In this document: positions 20,880 through 32,811 of the stretch, in pieces
Layout of the letters: each line of letters starts with the position of its first letter
Numbering within the stretch: position 1 is the first letter of the stretch
Source of the DNA: Anthoceros angustus
Taxonomy: Eukaryota > Streptophyta > Anthocerotopsida > Anthocerotales > Anthocerotaceae
Direction: 5' to 3'
NCBI GenBank assembly: GCA_010909165.1
Contig: MU008185.1
Location: 124,001 to 188,000, forward strand
Length of the DNA: 64,000 bases
The notes under the pieces: model-generated
Told to the model about the DNA's origin: nothing
Seen by the model: only the letters and a program-made list of their open reading frames with translations
The model's database searches: none
Position numbers and translations under genes: made by a program

Positions 20880-21560
20880 CGGGGAAGCATAGTGCTCGTG
20901 GAACTCTTTGGAGGCATCGATGCGGCTTGGGCGGTGCTAAAGTGTGGCATCAAAGTGCGAAGATCGTGCATTGTGACCCGGATCCAAAAGCAAGGATTGT
21001 GTCAGTGCGCGTAAGAGACTTGATGGGGAGTACCTAACCTCGGCGTGGGAGTCGGTGAAGGGTTACCGTGCCGATGGATGTTCGCATGATAGGGTTGTCC
21101 CATTTGAGTTGTCTTGGGCAACCGGTGGACCTTGTCATCGCAGGTTGGGAGTATCAAAGACTCTCCTCTGCAGGTGAGGGTCAAGGTCTGAAGGATCCAC
21201 GAACGCATTGTTCTATGACGATGAGGATCTTGCGCTTGATCCGAAAGGGCAAGAAAGGCCTTGTGGATACATGTTGGAGAATGTGCCGGCATGCATGAGC
21301 GTGAAGAAGCAAGTTCGGAGGACTTTGCCACGATCCGAGGAGTGTTGGGTCGGGAGCTTCTATTGGATGCGACTCAATTTGGTTCGAGGGCTCATAGGTT
21401 GAGGTCCATGTGGACTAACCTTGCTCCCTTGGAACATTTGAAGTGTGCGAGGTCGTTCACCAAGCGACCTAATCATGTTGTCAAGGATGTGCTAGCATCG
21501 GAAGGCATGCCCAACAAGTCATCAAGGCCCGACAAGGCGCACTTCCGTGAACACGCCGAC
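20880..21560 (+). mobile_element. Retroelement C5-cytosine DNA methyltransferase, copy 1 (broken)
   Basis: Frames read in order show the motifs of a cytosine-5 DNA methyltransferase: motif I VLVELFGGIDAAW, motif II HCDPDPKARI, motif IV region DLVIAGWEYQRLSSAGEGQG followed by LKDPRTH, motif VI GYMLENVPA, and motif VIII-like GSRAHRLRSMWTNLAP. The linear order and the S/A-H-R-x-R-x-x-W-x-N-L box resemble DNMT3/DRM-type enzymes more than DNMT1/CMT. The catalytic Cys of the P-C-Q/N loop is replaced by Tyr (GWEYQ). At least four frame changes break it. It follows gag and protease directly with no host exon between, so it is read as part of the element. Methyltransferases captured by retrotransposons are known from some algae and dinoflagellates; whether this belongs to that lineage is not tested. 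Confidence 0.75.
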
Positions 21561-22314
21561 ACCCCATTTTTAATAGTTTATTTGAATCGGTTTGTGTAGT
21601 CCTAATGAAATTTGTGTTTTGGTAATGTAGAAATATCACTAGCCATTGAAAATAAGGAGTTGAAAACCACAGACTTGTTGACTACGATGGAAGATCCGGA
21701 AGCGCAAAAACATCAAAAGGTTGGATTGTAACAATTTACGCATGTAAACAAGGAAAATATTAATATAGGTATTCACCTAATATTCAAATTCTAAGGTTGA
21801 TATTTCTTTGCGAGCGTTCAATCACATTTCCGTAGTGTGGGAAATCTTCACGACCATTGCCTCACATTAGTGAGAAAGGTATTTACCGAGCAAGATCTTC
21901 TTCGACTTGAAATGGAGGTAAAATATTAAGTTTTTGTTTGTAGTTATCGAAGAATCAAAAGGAGTTGTTTGCCCTATTTGAGGTTAGTATATCATATTTC
22001 TGATTGGTGAAATCTAATATGTACGATATGCAGTATTTATCATTGCTGCGAAATATTCCGTTGGGAAATTTTGAAATGATTAACTTTCTTTTACGGACCG
22101 TACAATGAACAAAGAAAGAAGTATTATTACGAAACGAAGCGGATCCGAAATCGCGGTGTACACCCCTTCAACACCAGGAAGAAAGTTAGAAAGGATAAAT
22201 CCCAAAAGCTGTGGAGGATGGTGCAAGAGGACCAAGTCCCTATGAGCCGAGAATCACTGTAAGTTCTTGCCTAGGGTTGAGCCTGCTTAGGACCTAAACA
22301 CCTGTGTCATCACA

Positions 22315-22995
22315 TGGCGACCTCGGAAGACGGCATAGTGCTCGTGGAACTCTTTGGAGGCATCGACGCTTGAAGCAAGCAAAGTGTGGCATCAAAGTGC
22401 GAAGATACGTGCATTGTGACCCGGATCCAAAAGCAAGGATTGTGTCACGAGCGCGTAAGAGACTTGATGGGGAGTACCTAACCTCCCGACGGGAGCCGTG
22501 AAGGGTTACCGTGGCCGATGGATGTTCGCATGATAGGGTTGTCCCATTTGAGTTGTCTTGGGCAACCGTGGACCTTGTCATCGCAGTTGGGAGTGTCAAG
22601 GACTATCCTCCGCAGTAAGGGTCAAGGTCTGAAGGATCCACGAAAGATTGTTCTATGACCGATGAGGATCTTGCGCTTGATCCGTAAAGGGCAAGAAAGG
22701 CCTTGTGGATACATGTTGGAGAATGTGCCATGCATGAGCGTGAAGAAGCAAGTTCAGGAGGACTTTGCCACGATCCGAGGAGTGTTGGGTCGAGCTTCTA
22801 TTGGATGCAATTTGGTTCGAGGGCTCATAGGTTGAGGTCCATGTGGACTAACCTTGCTCCTTGGAACATTTGAAGTGTGCGAGGTCGCTCACCAAGCGAC
22901 CTAATCATGTTGTCAAGGATGTGCTAGCATCAGGAAGGCATGCCCAACAAGTCATCAAGACTGACAAGCTGCCGCACTTCCCTGTGAACACGCCT
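22315..22995 (+). mobile_element. Retroelement C5-cytosine DNA methyltransferase, copy 2 (broken)
   Basis: The tandem copy of the same enzyme. It reads IVLVELFGGIDA, then an open YVHCDPDPKARIVSRARK run, and TVDLVIAV. With one frame change it gives WECQGLSSA, keeping the catalytic Cys that copy 1 has lost. GSRAHRLRSMWTNLAP-type text is interrupted (part of it reads as QFGSRAHRLRSMWTNLA), followed by EHLKCARSLTKRPNHVVKD. Indels at several points prevent a full frame. Copy 1 and copy 2 are broken at different positions. Confidence 0.7.
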
Positions 22996-23069
22996 GGACA
23001 CCCCATTTTTAATAGTTTATTTGAATCAGTTTGTGTAGTCCTAATGAAATTTGTGTTTTGGTAATGTAG

Positions 23070-23431
23070 AAATATCACTAGCCATTGAAAATAAGGAGTT
23101 GAAAACCACAGACTTGTTGACTCTGATGGAAGATCCGGAAACTACAAAAAACATCCAAAAGGTTAGTTCTGTAACAATTTCTGCATGTAAACAAGGAAAA
23201 TATTAATATAGGTATTCACCTAATATTCAAATTCTAAGGTTGATATTTCTTTGCAGAACGTTCAATCACATTTCCGTAGTGTGGGAAATCTTCACAGCCA
23301 TTGCCTCACATTAGTGAGAAAGGTATTTACCGAGCAAGATCTTCTTCGACTTGAAATGGAGGTAAAATATTAACACCGTTTTTTGTTTGTAGTTATCGAA
23401 GAATCAAAAGGAGTTGTTTGCCCTATTTGAG
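23070..23431 (+). other. Splice-like exon fragments in the duplicated block
   Basis: AG|exon|GT segments at 23070-23161, 23257-23361 and 23393-23431 (also in copy 1, near 21630-21960) can be read as IENKELKTTDLLT, then SHFRSVGNLHSHCLTLVRKV with FTEQDLLRLEME, then LSKNQKELFALFE. The second gap is only about 31 bases, too short for a normal intron. It may be a captured host-gene fragment or chance. Family unknown. Confidence 0.25.
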
Positions 23432-24159
23432 GTTAGTATATCATATTTACAGTGGTGAAATCTAATATGTACGATGTCTGATATTTATCATCAGTAAATA
23501 TTCCTGCTTGGACGAAATAAATGATTAACTTTCTTCCGGACCGTATAATGAACAAAGAAAGAAGTATTATTCAAGATGAGCAGATCCAAATCGGTGTACA
23601 CCCCTTCAACACCAGAAGAAAGTTAGAAAGGATAAATCCCAAACCGTGAATGCAAACGAAAAGGCGTGAAAGTGAAAACTACGAAGTGCGAAAGTGGTGA
23701 AATCTAATATGTACGATGTCCGATATTTATCATTGCCTCGCAGAAATATTCCGCTGACGAAATTAAATGATTAACTTTCTTCCGGACCGCATAATGAACA
23801 AAGAAAGAAGTATTATTCAAGACAGAAAGCGGATCCGAAATCGCGGTGTACACCCCTTCAACACCAGAAGAAAGTTAGAAAGGATAAATCCCAAAACGTG
23901 AATGTGCAAACGAAAAAGGCGTGAAAACTCAAGTGCGAAAGTGAAAACTGGAAAGAGAGAGAAAAAGACTTTTAAAGTGGTTGCACAAGGCAACGATTCT
24001 AAGATGCGCCTAGACCTCGACTCATTTCGATGCGAAGTCGGTGGTAAGCGCGTCGGCCCCGACGGGTGGCGCGCGGAGGGAGGCGAGCGCTCGTCGGGCG
24101 CACGGTCTAGAACGGTCTCGGCCCTAACCCGGCCTCGGCCGTTCTCGACGCCAGCCCGC

Positions 24160-24977
24160 CTCCGGCAATACCGTTCAATACATTCAGCCGCCAATGTTGT
24201 CGTGGCTCCTGCCTGACAAGCATCCACAACCCAATCTCCTTCCACAGAATGTTTTGACAAGTTTTGTCATAAGGCCTAGCGGGCGTTGGTAAGGGCATAC
24301 CACCGCTTGTGCGTGCGATAGGTGGGACTTCTTGACGACAGTGGGGTGCCCAATAATTGTCCTTCCATTGTTGAAAGTCCCATGCATGGCGTTAGGCATC
24401 ATAGGAACCCAGTCTCTCGCACAACCGCTTTTTGACACCATCCCAGCATCACGTACTCGGCGGTCTCAAATCGCCTACGTGGCATTCATGTTGTCTTGTC
24501 CCGGATGAAGGACACCATGCCTCCTTCCCACACAATTTCCGCATAGACTTCGACGTGTGGGCTTCTTCAACTCCATGCAAGACGATGGCACCTCCTCGCC
24601 GGTGGTCTTCTCTTCAAAACTCAAAATCGTACTCCATCATGGCCAAATCCATGCACTTGTCCATAGGACCGATGTCAAAGCCACGGGGACGCCCATGACA
24701 AGCAAAGTGTATCTCCTTCCCGCAGATAACCACGCATGTCAAGAACATTACGCCCTTCGACCGCATCGACCTGCTCCGATGGAACGTTGAAAACGTGGAG
24801 TCCCTCTTGCAAGTCCTTGTCTGCTAAAGCCCGCTGCTCATTCTCCAAGCCCTTCCAATTATTGATCTCAAATATGAAATGGCGAAACTCCTCGGGAAGT
24901 TTCGACAAGACCTCCACATCCTTCAATTGCTGCATGCAATCCGAATGGTCAGTGAAGAATATCCTATACTTTTCCAC
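24160..24977 (-). mobile_element. Beta-class (N4/N6-type) DNA methylase-like pseudogene
   Basis: Minus-strand frames in order give an N-terminal stretch from 24977 (PEEFRHFIFEINNWKGLENE), GDTLCLSWASPW where a DPPW/DPPY motif is expected, and EEAHTSK. Then come FIRDKTT and a RFETAEYVMLGW-like run. Next is MPNAMHGTFNNGRTIIG, then VVCPYQRPLGLMTKLVKTF, and after a one-base shift EGDWVVDACQAGATTTLAAE. The end matches the closing part of Pfam N6_N4_Mtase enzymes (QKPLALLERLI...PGDLVLDPFAGSGTT). In beta-class enzymes the catalytic DPPY motif precedes this S-adenosylmethionine motif, as here. Both key motifs are degraded, and stops and frameshifts occur. There is no intron evidence. Its relatives at 54.5 kb and the mobile-element context suggest a transposon-borne gene rather than a host gene. 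Confidence 0.6.
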
Positions 24978-24997
24978 GAAAGGAACAGCTATTGCAA

Positions 24998-25512
24998 CAA
25001 CGCGTCGGCGCCATCCCTCAGCGCACCATTCTCAGCACCCACAAACGGGTGGCCCGCAGAAGAAGGGCGCCGGCCGGCGCCCTCCCTCCGTGCACCACCC
25101 TCAGGAGGCCCTACGGGTGGCGCGCGGAGGGAGGGCACCGCCGGCGCCCCCACGCAGCCTGCCGGCGCCACCCGCCGGGCCCCGACGGGTGGCGACGGAG
25201 GAGGGCGCCGAGCGGCCGGCGCTTGCCCTCCAGCGAGCACCTATTGAGTCCGACGGGTGGTGCGCAGAGGCATACACCGGCCGGCGCCCACCCTAGGGGT
25301 GGCGGGTGGAGGGCGCCCGGCGCCCCCACGCAGCAGCCGCAGAGCCGACGGGTGGTGCAGAGGGCGGCCTCCACGCCGCCACCGGCCGGGCCTCCTCGGT
25401 GGTGCGGGAGGGCACCGCCGGCCGGCGCCCGCCTCCACGCCCCACCCGTCGGGCCTCCGGGTGGCTGCGTGAGGCGGTGGCTTCCTCCCTCGCCTCCCTC
25501 CTTCCACGCACT
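24998..25512. repeat. GC-rich palindromic repeat module
   Basis: A run of roughly 60-bp degenerate units made of GACGGGTGGCGCGCGGAGG, GGGCGCC and GCCGGCCGGCGCC words in near-pure G+C. It contains the perfect 18-bp palindrome GGGCGCCGGCCGGCGCCC at 25065-25082. Open frames on all strands here are by-products of the lack of AT-rich stops. Shorter relatives occur inside the DUF7869-like elements near 50590, 52855, 54110, 58235 and 60530. Confidence 0.8.
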
Positions 25513-26829
25513 GTGACGGCATTTCTATCGATAATTCAAGCAGCTATACATAAAGCAACCTTGGAATGAAGGCTAACCTTAGAAGCAAATGTCACGAAAT
25601 CGAGCCAAGATCCGGTCACGAGTGTAGAGGTACTCCTCCCGCACCTCCGCACCAAAAACATGGAGGTATTTGTAGATGAAAGTCATCACATTATGGGTTT
25701 GTGTTGAGCGCCGCGGAAACATCTATATGCGGTGGACAAAAAGCGATAAGGGATAAGCTCACAGTTGCGTGGCTTCATACAACTGCGAGTCAAAGTGCAC
25801 CGAAGATAGTGATGACAATGCAGAGAAGTGGACCCTGATGAATGTATTGATTAACTCGGGATGAGTGAAAATGAAATCTCGTTTTTCCGGGGTCCCAAAA
25901 GTTAATTTTGTAAGTCTCAGTTCTTGATGTTAATGTGTTAGGAAATCCGTCTGCGTGGCTTTTTTGTGTCCTTCCTAAACCACATTTTCCTCCCAAAGCG
26001 GGTTTACATCGTCCCTTCCCAGGCAGTAGTCCTCACCGTTCCTACTTTGCATTATTCCCTAGGTTCGAGTTTACGACCACCATTCCCCCACAAACATTCT
26101 TTGGATGGAAAGTACAACTTTATCGCGTGACACTTTTTTGAGCCGTTCAATGCCTTCAAAAGCTTTTAGGGCCCATCAAAACCCCTTCGTAGATTATTTA
26201 AAACCCCTTTGAGATTATTCACCCCTTCAAAAATTATCGTGTTCATATTATTGTCGACACCTCGGATGCGATTCCGGCTCCCCGCCGCGTTCTTCCCGAC
26301 CATACGGCGTGGCGGACGTCTCGCCATGTCACAGCTTCCGCCTTTGTTGCAGCGTGGCGTCATGCGGTACTCCACCGCAAAGAGCTTAATGCCGCCATGG
26401 CACGTGATCCTCTTGCTTCCACGGCCCAGGGAGGTGCTTCAGCACCTGCGCGTGGTGCCTCTTCGACGGCGGTAGCAGCGGGCGTCGGAAGGCACTCGGT
26501 GAGCACGACCCCATGTTGCTCTTGGTGCGGACTTAGCGAAGATGATCGGCCCGGGTGAAGGCGAGTGGGAATGAATTCGGGTGTCAGTTACCTTGTTTGT
26601 ACACAACCAAGCTGTGCACCGAGGTCAAGTGGCCACCAGTCATATGGCTCGGCTCTATTCTGAGGCGAAAAGGCGGTAGGCCGCCAGCATCACGTGTCCA
26701 CGATGCGAGGAACTTGGAGGAATTAAGAATCATTATTGAATGCACCCAGTGTACTGTTTGGCGGATGTATTATGAATGAAGCATAATTGTGATTACAGCT
26801 CATGAGTACAATTGTTTTTTGGCATTTGC
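25513..26829. mobile_element. Transposon-derived DNA with terminus-like motif
   Basis: Bases near 25785-25830 resemble the DUF7869-like element near 52360 (GAGTCAAAGTGCA and following). At 26221-26243 the text ACCCCTTCAAAAATTATCGT plus GTT matches the end motif of those elements at 54454. No complete protein can be read. Confidence 0.5.
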
Positions 26830-27671
26830 CTATGTCTCCATCAGATGTCCGCTTAATTCATTTTCTGCTAACAGGGTAGTCACCCGATGGAGTGCGTCAC
26901 CCTCTAAAGCAAAGTACACACCCCCTACTGCACCTCGTCTTATGGTCATCTCAAATTTGCACATCTGCACGCATTCCGCACTGAGGATGCAATCAGCATG
27001 GTCCGAATAAAAGGCATACAGCTGCGCTTCTGCATCTTGAATAGTGTAATACATTCCAACGACGACAGCCTCTCCGGCATGAAACGTCTTCATACTCCAA
27101 GGACACGATCTTGGGTGCAGAAGAGTATGCTTTGCCTCCGTGCATCTGAGGACATAAAAATGTTGTCCCTCATCCGTGGGGTCTGCAAAAACGAGGAAGT
27201 TGTCTCCTACTTCCAGAAGGTCAGCCATGTCGGAGATATCTTCACTCTCATTGTCCAGGATAACATCAGGACCATTGGTCCCTGCACATCGAGGCTAGAG
27301 GAGCACCATCAGGCTGTTAGGGAGGCACACTTGCCCGGCAGGTTATTATACAGGATTTGGCCATGTGGCCTCAAAGTGAAGGCTTTCCAATACCCTGAAT
27401 GAGGCACCGTTTCGCATTCAGAATGTGCACTTCCCAGGCACTTCACGCAAAAACAAGCAAGGCTACGCATTTTCAGCTTAGTCGGATCTGTCAAGCTAAA
27501 CCCATAGATGCTGTGCATTTTTTTGGACTCAGGTATAGAGCGGACAGACTTGGTGGCCGCCGCCAACATCTTCCGGGCGTATTCCCGGACCAACGGCACG
27601 CTGTCAAAGGTCCATACTGCCTGAAAAATGTCTAGGTGCCACTCCTGAACCAGCTCCTCCGCCTCGGCCAA
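26830..27671 (-). mobile_element. Transposon-derived protein fragments, unknown family
   Basis: Two open frames follow each other. The first (27671-27309) reads SIPESKKMHSIYGF and ACFCVKCLGSAHSEC, a Cys-rich pair typical of a domain seen near the C-terminus of several eukaryotic DNA-transposon proteins, then YWKAFTLRP. The second (27228-26830, 132 codons) reads MADLLEVGDNFLVFADPTDE, then EAVVVGMYYTIQDAEAQLYA and a run to HLMET. It looks like a compact beta-rich C-terminal domain. A short gap with stops separates them. Together they look like the end of one element protein broken in the middle. I cannot name the family with confidence. Confidence 0.45.
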
Positions 27672-27679
27672 TCAGGGGC

Positions 27680-28189
27680 TGAAATCTGGGTAGCGCCTCA
27701 TGACGATGTTTTTCTCCACCAGGCGCCAAGGCTCCCAGACCTCCGCCGCCTTCTTGGGTCCCATGCTTGCTCTCCATTTGATCCGCTGCTTAGGTATGGT
27801 GGACGAGTGTACGCCTGCCGAGTTTCAAAGTGATGAGCGCGCTGTTCAAAGGCAAAGACCGCTCGATGCTACACTTGGACGTCGGAAGAGAAGGCGCCAA
27901 AGAGCAGGATGTCTGAGCGCGAGCGACTGTGAGAACTGTTGAGGAGACGGCCGAGAGAATGGTCTTCTCTCAGCGTTGGAGTGTGGGCTACGGACTTCCC
28001 TTGGGGGTTAAGAAATAAGTGGGGTTTTTTTTTTTTCGTAGGTACGAAGAATAAAATAAGGCGGAAAAGGAGGAATAAGTACGGATAGCGCTCCGGACTG
28101 GACTCGGGAGTATACTCCGGACTCCGGAGTGGGCAACGTACCCCGAAACCACCATGGCGAGCACCGGACTACGTTGGGGTAACGGGACC
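27680..28189. other. No gene seen
   Basis: Mixed sequence with a poly(T) run near 28024 and no recognisable coding signal. Confidence 0.4.
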
Positions 28190-28460
28190 TCCTGGCCTGT
28201 GGTGAGCCCTGCCACCACGACCTCTCGGCCAGCGGTGAGCCTTGCCGCCATGACTTCCCGGCCCAGCGGTGAGCCCTATGATCACGACCTCCCGGCCGTG
28301 GCGAGCCCCGCCGCCACGACCATCCGCCCATGGTGAGCCTGCCGCCACGACCTCCCGGCCGTGGCGAGCCCTGTCGCCACGACCACCCGGCCCGCGGTGA
28401 GCCCTGCCACCACGACCACCCGACCCGCAGTGAGCCCTGCCGCCACGACCTCCCGACCCT
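28190..28460. repeat. GC-rich minisatellite, about 33-36 bp units
   Basis: About eight degenerate head-to-tail units of the type GTGAGCCCTGCCGCCACGAC followed by CTCCCGGCC. The long open frame on the minus strand here is a translation of this repeat (WRQGSPR-like), not a gene. Confidence 0.85.
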
Positions 28461-29029
28461 GCTATCGCACCACCCCCAACAACGCCACATCACGGTGGGC
28501 TGGACCCGGTGGACGGATGAGGTAGGAGTCTTGAAGAGTGTGCAACATGTGAATAAAGTACAAAGAGATTGATGTAGGAGAATGCCGGATGGAGGTCGCA
28601 CAGCAAGTACAGCTGGATAGCATAAGCAAAAAGAAAGGATGATATGCTGAGCACAAATTACAGACGGGGCCTTAATAGAGCATGCGGGTTTAACAAACTT
28701 GAACTGCCCGGGTGTCTTCAATTGTGAAGGAGAACCCTAAAGCTTGCTGGCTTGCCGCCAGGAGGCCAAACATAGAACATACGGCGAGAGACATGAAAAC
28801 AAAGTTGTGGTTTTTTAAAGGAACCGAACACTGTGGGAGTCACACCAGTCCCAGATGACAGTTAGCACAGTAACGAACAGCCACAGGCGCAGCCTGCAAT
28901 AAGTGTATTCCAGGTGACAATGGTCCTGTCAGAAAATTCGTCAAGAACATGCCGTGCATCAACCAAGCTCCCACACTTTCCACACATGTCCATCGCTTAA
29001 ATCCCTTCTTCTCCGATCTGTGTATTTAC

Positions 29030-29069
29030 CTGCCTTCCAGGATAAAGACCTGCCTTCCAGGATAAAGAC
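29030..29069. repeat. Tandem repeat, 20 bp x 2
   Basis: CTGCCTTCCAGGATAAAGAC occurs twice head to tail and is followed by a third partial CTGCC. Confidence 0.95.
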
Positions 29070-29169
29070 CTGCCTCACTTGCCCAAGCATGCAACAGGCA
29101 CACCAGGGTCCTAGAATTAGCTACAATCATGCTGTGGTCTTGCAAATACTGTAGAGACGGAGGGACCCT

Positions 29170-30110
29170 GCCCTATGCCTTGCTGGGACTATCCTGCTAT
29201 CATGGCAGTGCAGGGGAGCAAATCGTTTTGTCACCAAGTCCATAAAACGCATTTTGAGTGTCCTCGGAGCAGCCACACTTCGCATACATATTCACCAAAC
29301 TTCTGGCTGCAAGCATATCACCTTGATGGGTATCCTCATTCTCTAATTTGGAAATCAAGCTGCTTTTCCATCTCCAATGCCAGAGTGCTCACACTTGTAC
29401 AGGCCTGCACGAGGCACACAAACGTCACTGAAATGGTACAGCGATGCCTGCTTCCTCCACACACTAAAGCGAGGAAGGGCTTTCTGCCCCATGCCCGCTG
29501 GGAATACCCTGCCATCATGGCAGTCCATGTCAATCCTTTACAAAGTCCGTCAAACAATCTCAGAGCATACACGTTCAACAAACTGCTCGCTACCAACACC
29601 TCAGCTTCATGTTCCTCTTCTCTGATCTAGACTGCACAGGACGCTACTTCCCCTTCCTCAAAGCACACACTTCCGCAAGCACGCAGGAGGCACACCAGTC
29701 TCAAGGTATTGGGTATAGCCCAGCGACAAAGCAATGGCTGGCCCGAGCCCCGGGGTTCATGAGAACACTCTTTGCCAATCTTACAAGGTGCCACACTTTG
29801 TCTTCATTTTCAGCAAATGCTTGGAACAAACACTTCAACTTCACATCCGTGTTGTCTGTGAAGAGGTTTCTTTCGTCAATTCCGGATTGCCCACTATAGG
29901 CATGCCCGCAAGGGGCACATGGATGTCACAGCATCACGGACAGCCGTCCCTGCCCCTTGCATAGCACTCTTCATACGAAGGGGTTCGTACTCCGAGCTGC
30001 CACACTTCGCAGCGATGACACTTTGCTCAATTTCCAGTGTTTTGACATGCCATAAAAGGAATACATTCCCATGATGTGGCTGCACAGGAACGTGTCTGAC
30101 TGCACCTATT
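29170..30110 (-). pseudogene. Decayed PPR gene fragment
   Basis: Minus-strand frames give pieces of plant PPR repeats. One is an open frame (29599-29336) with SLLNVYALRLFDGLCKGLTW, then TAMMAGYSQRA, then SVTFVCLVQACTSVSTLALE. After a shift, HQGDMLAARSLVNMYAKCGC follows near 29295. A 5' piece near 29900-30140 keeps IAAKCGSSEYEPLRMKSAMQ. The word order (LVNMYAKCG, WTAMMAGYSQ, VQACTS) is that of DYW-class repeats. Stops and frame changes are frequent. It ends about 230 bp upstream of the ALA dehydratase start on the opposite strand. Confidence 0.7.
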
Positions 30111-30140
30111 CCTCTTCGAAGACCCGCGGCAAAATGCTTC

Positions 30141-30368
30141 ATGGCTCGCTACAGTGGGCAATTTCAGCCTGCGAAGTGGCCGAAGCACAGGGCCTGGCCC
30201 GGAAAACACAGTTCGACGTACGAAATAATCAATTACCGTGATAAAGCCAGGGCACCCGACATTTGGATAATCCCCTCAGCCGATCCACAATGCACTGTAA
30301 ATGTAAGCATTTCGCGGTTGGATCTGCTCACAGTGAGGTGAGCAGGGGAGAGCAGCAAGGACCAAGGA
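30141..30368 (+). promoter_or_regulatory. Upstream region of ALA dehydratase gene
   Basis: This short space between the PPR pseudogene and the ATG at 30369 must hold the core promoter and 5' UTR. I see no clear TATA box. Confidence 0.35.
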
Positions 30369-32536
<2,168 letters not shown>

Positions 32537-32811
32537 ATTTGATAAGGGTATTTCAGGAGGAAAGTATGTACTTGTAACACATTCTGAAGATTGAAAAAGA
32601 CAGTTGCTTCGGCACAAGAGATCCAAAGCAGCAGCCTGTATCCGGCTGAACAAGCGCACTTGTCTTCAGCGTAAATGTGAGCTATGTGACACCGGCATGC
32701 TCTCCATCATCTTAAAGCGGTCTAATATGGCACCTGCACGGAAAATTACAACCCACTCTTAGGACCCGGAGTAATAACGAAACAGAGTAATCACGAAAAT
32801 TGCAGTACATG

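Larger units (their letters stand above)
20763..23643. repeat. 1.44-kb tandem duplication carrying the methyltransferase
   Basis: About 20763-22205 and 22206-23643 are tandem copies with an offset near 1443. A third partial copy of the end lies at about 23697-23893 (offset about 242). The copies differ mostly by clustered 1-10 bp indels within otherwise identical sequence. Confidence 0.9.

Noticed and set aside
24160-24977. Bacterial contamination as the source of the methylase-like sequence
   Set aside because: The sequence is frameshifted, lies among plant-type element DNA, has a second diverged copy at 54.5 kb and shows no bacterial operon features.
25000-25512. Overlapping Pro/Arg/Ala-rich frames on all strands
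   Set aside because: They follow from the near absence of A and T in the repeat module and have no conserved motif.
28008-28721. A 237-codon minus-strand frame
   Set aside because: It is mostly a translation of the GC-rich minisatellite at 28190-28460.
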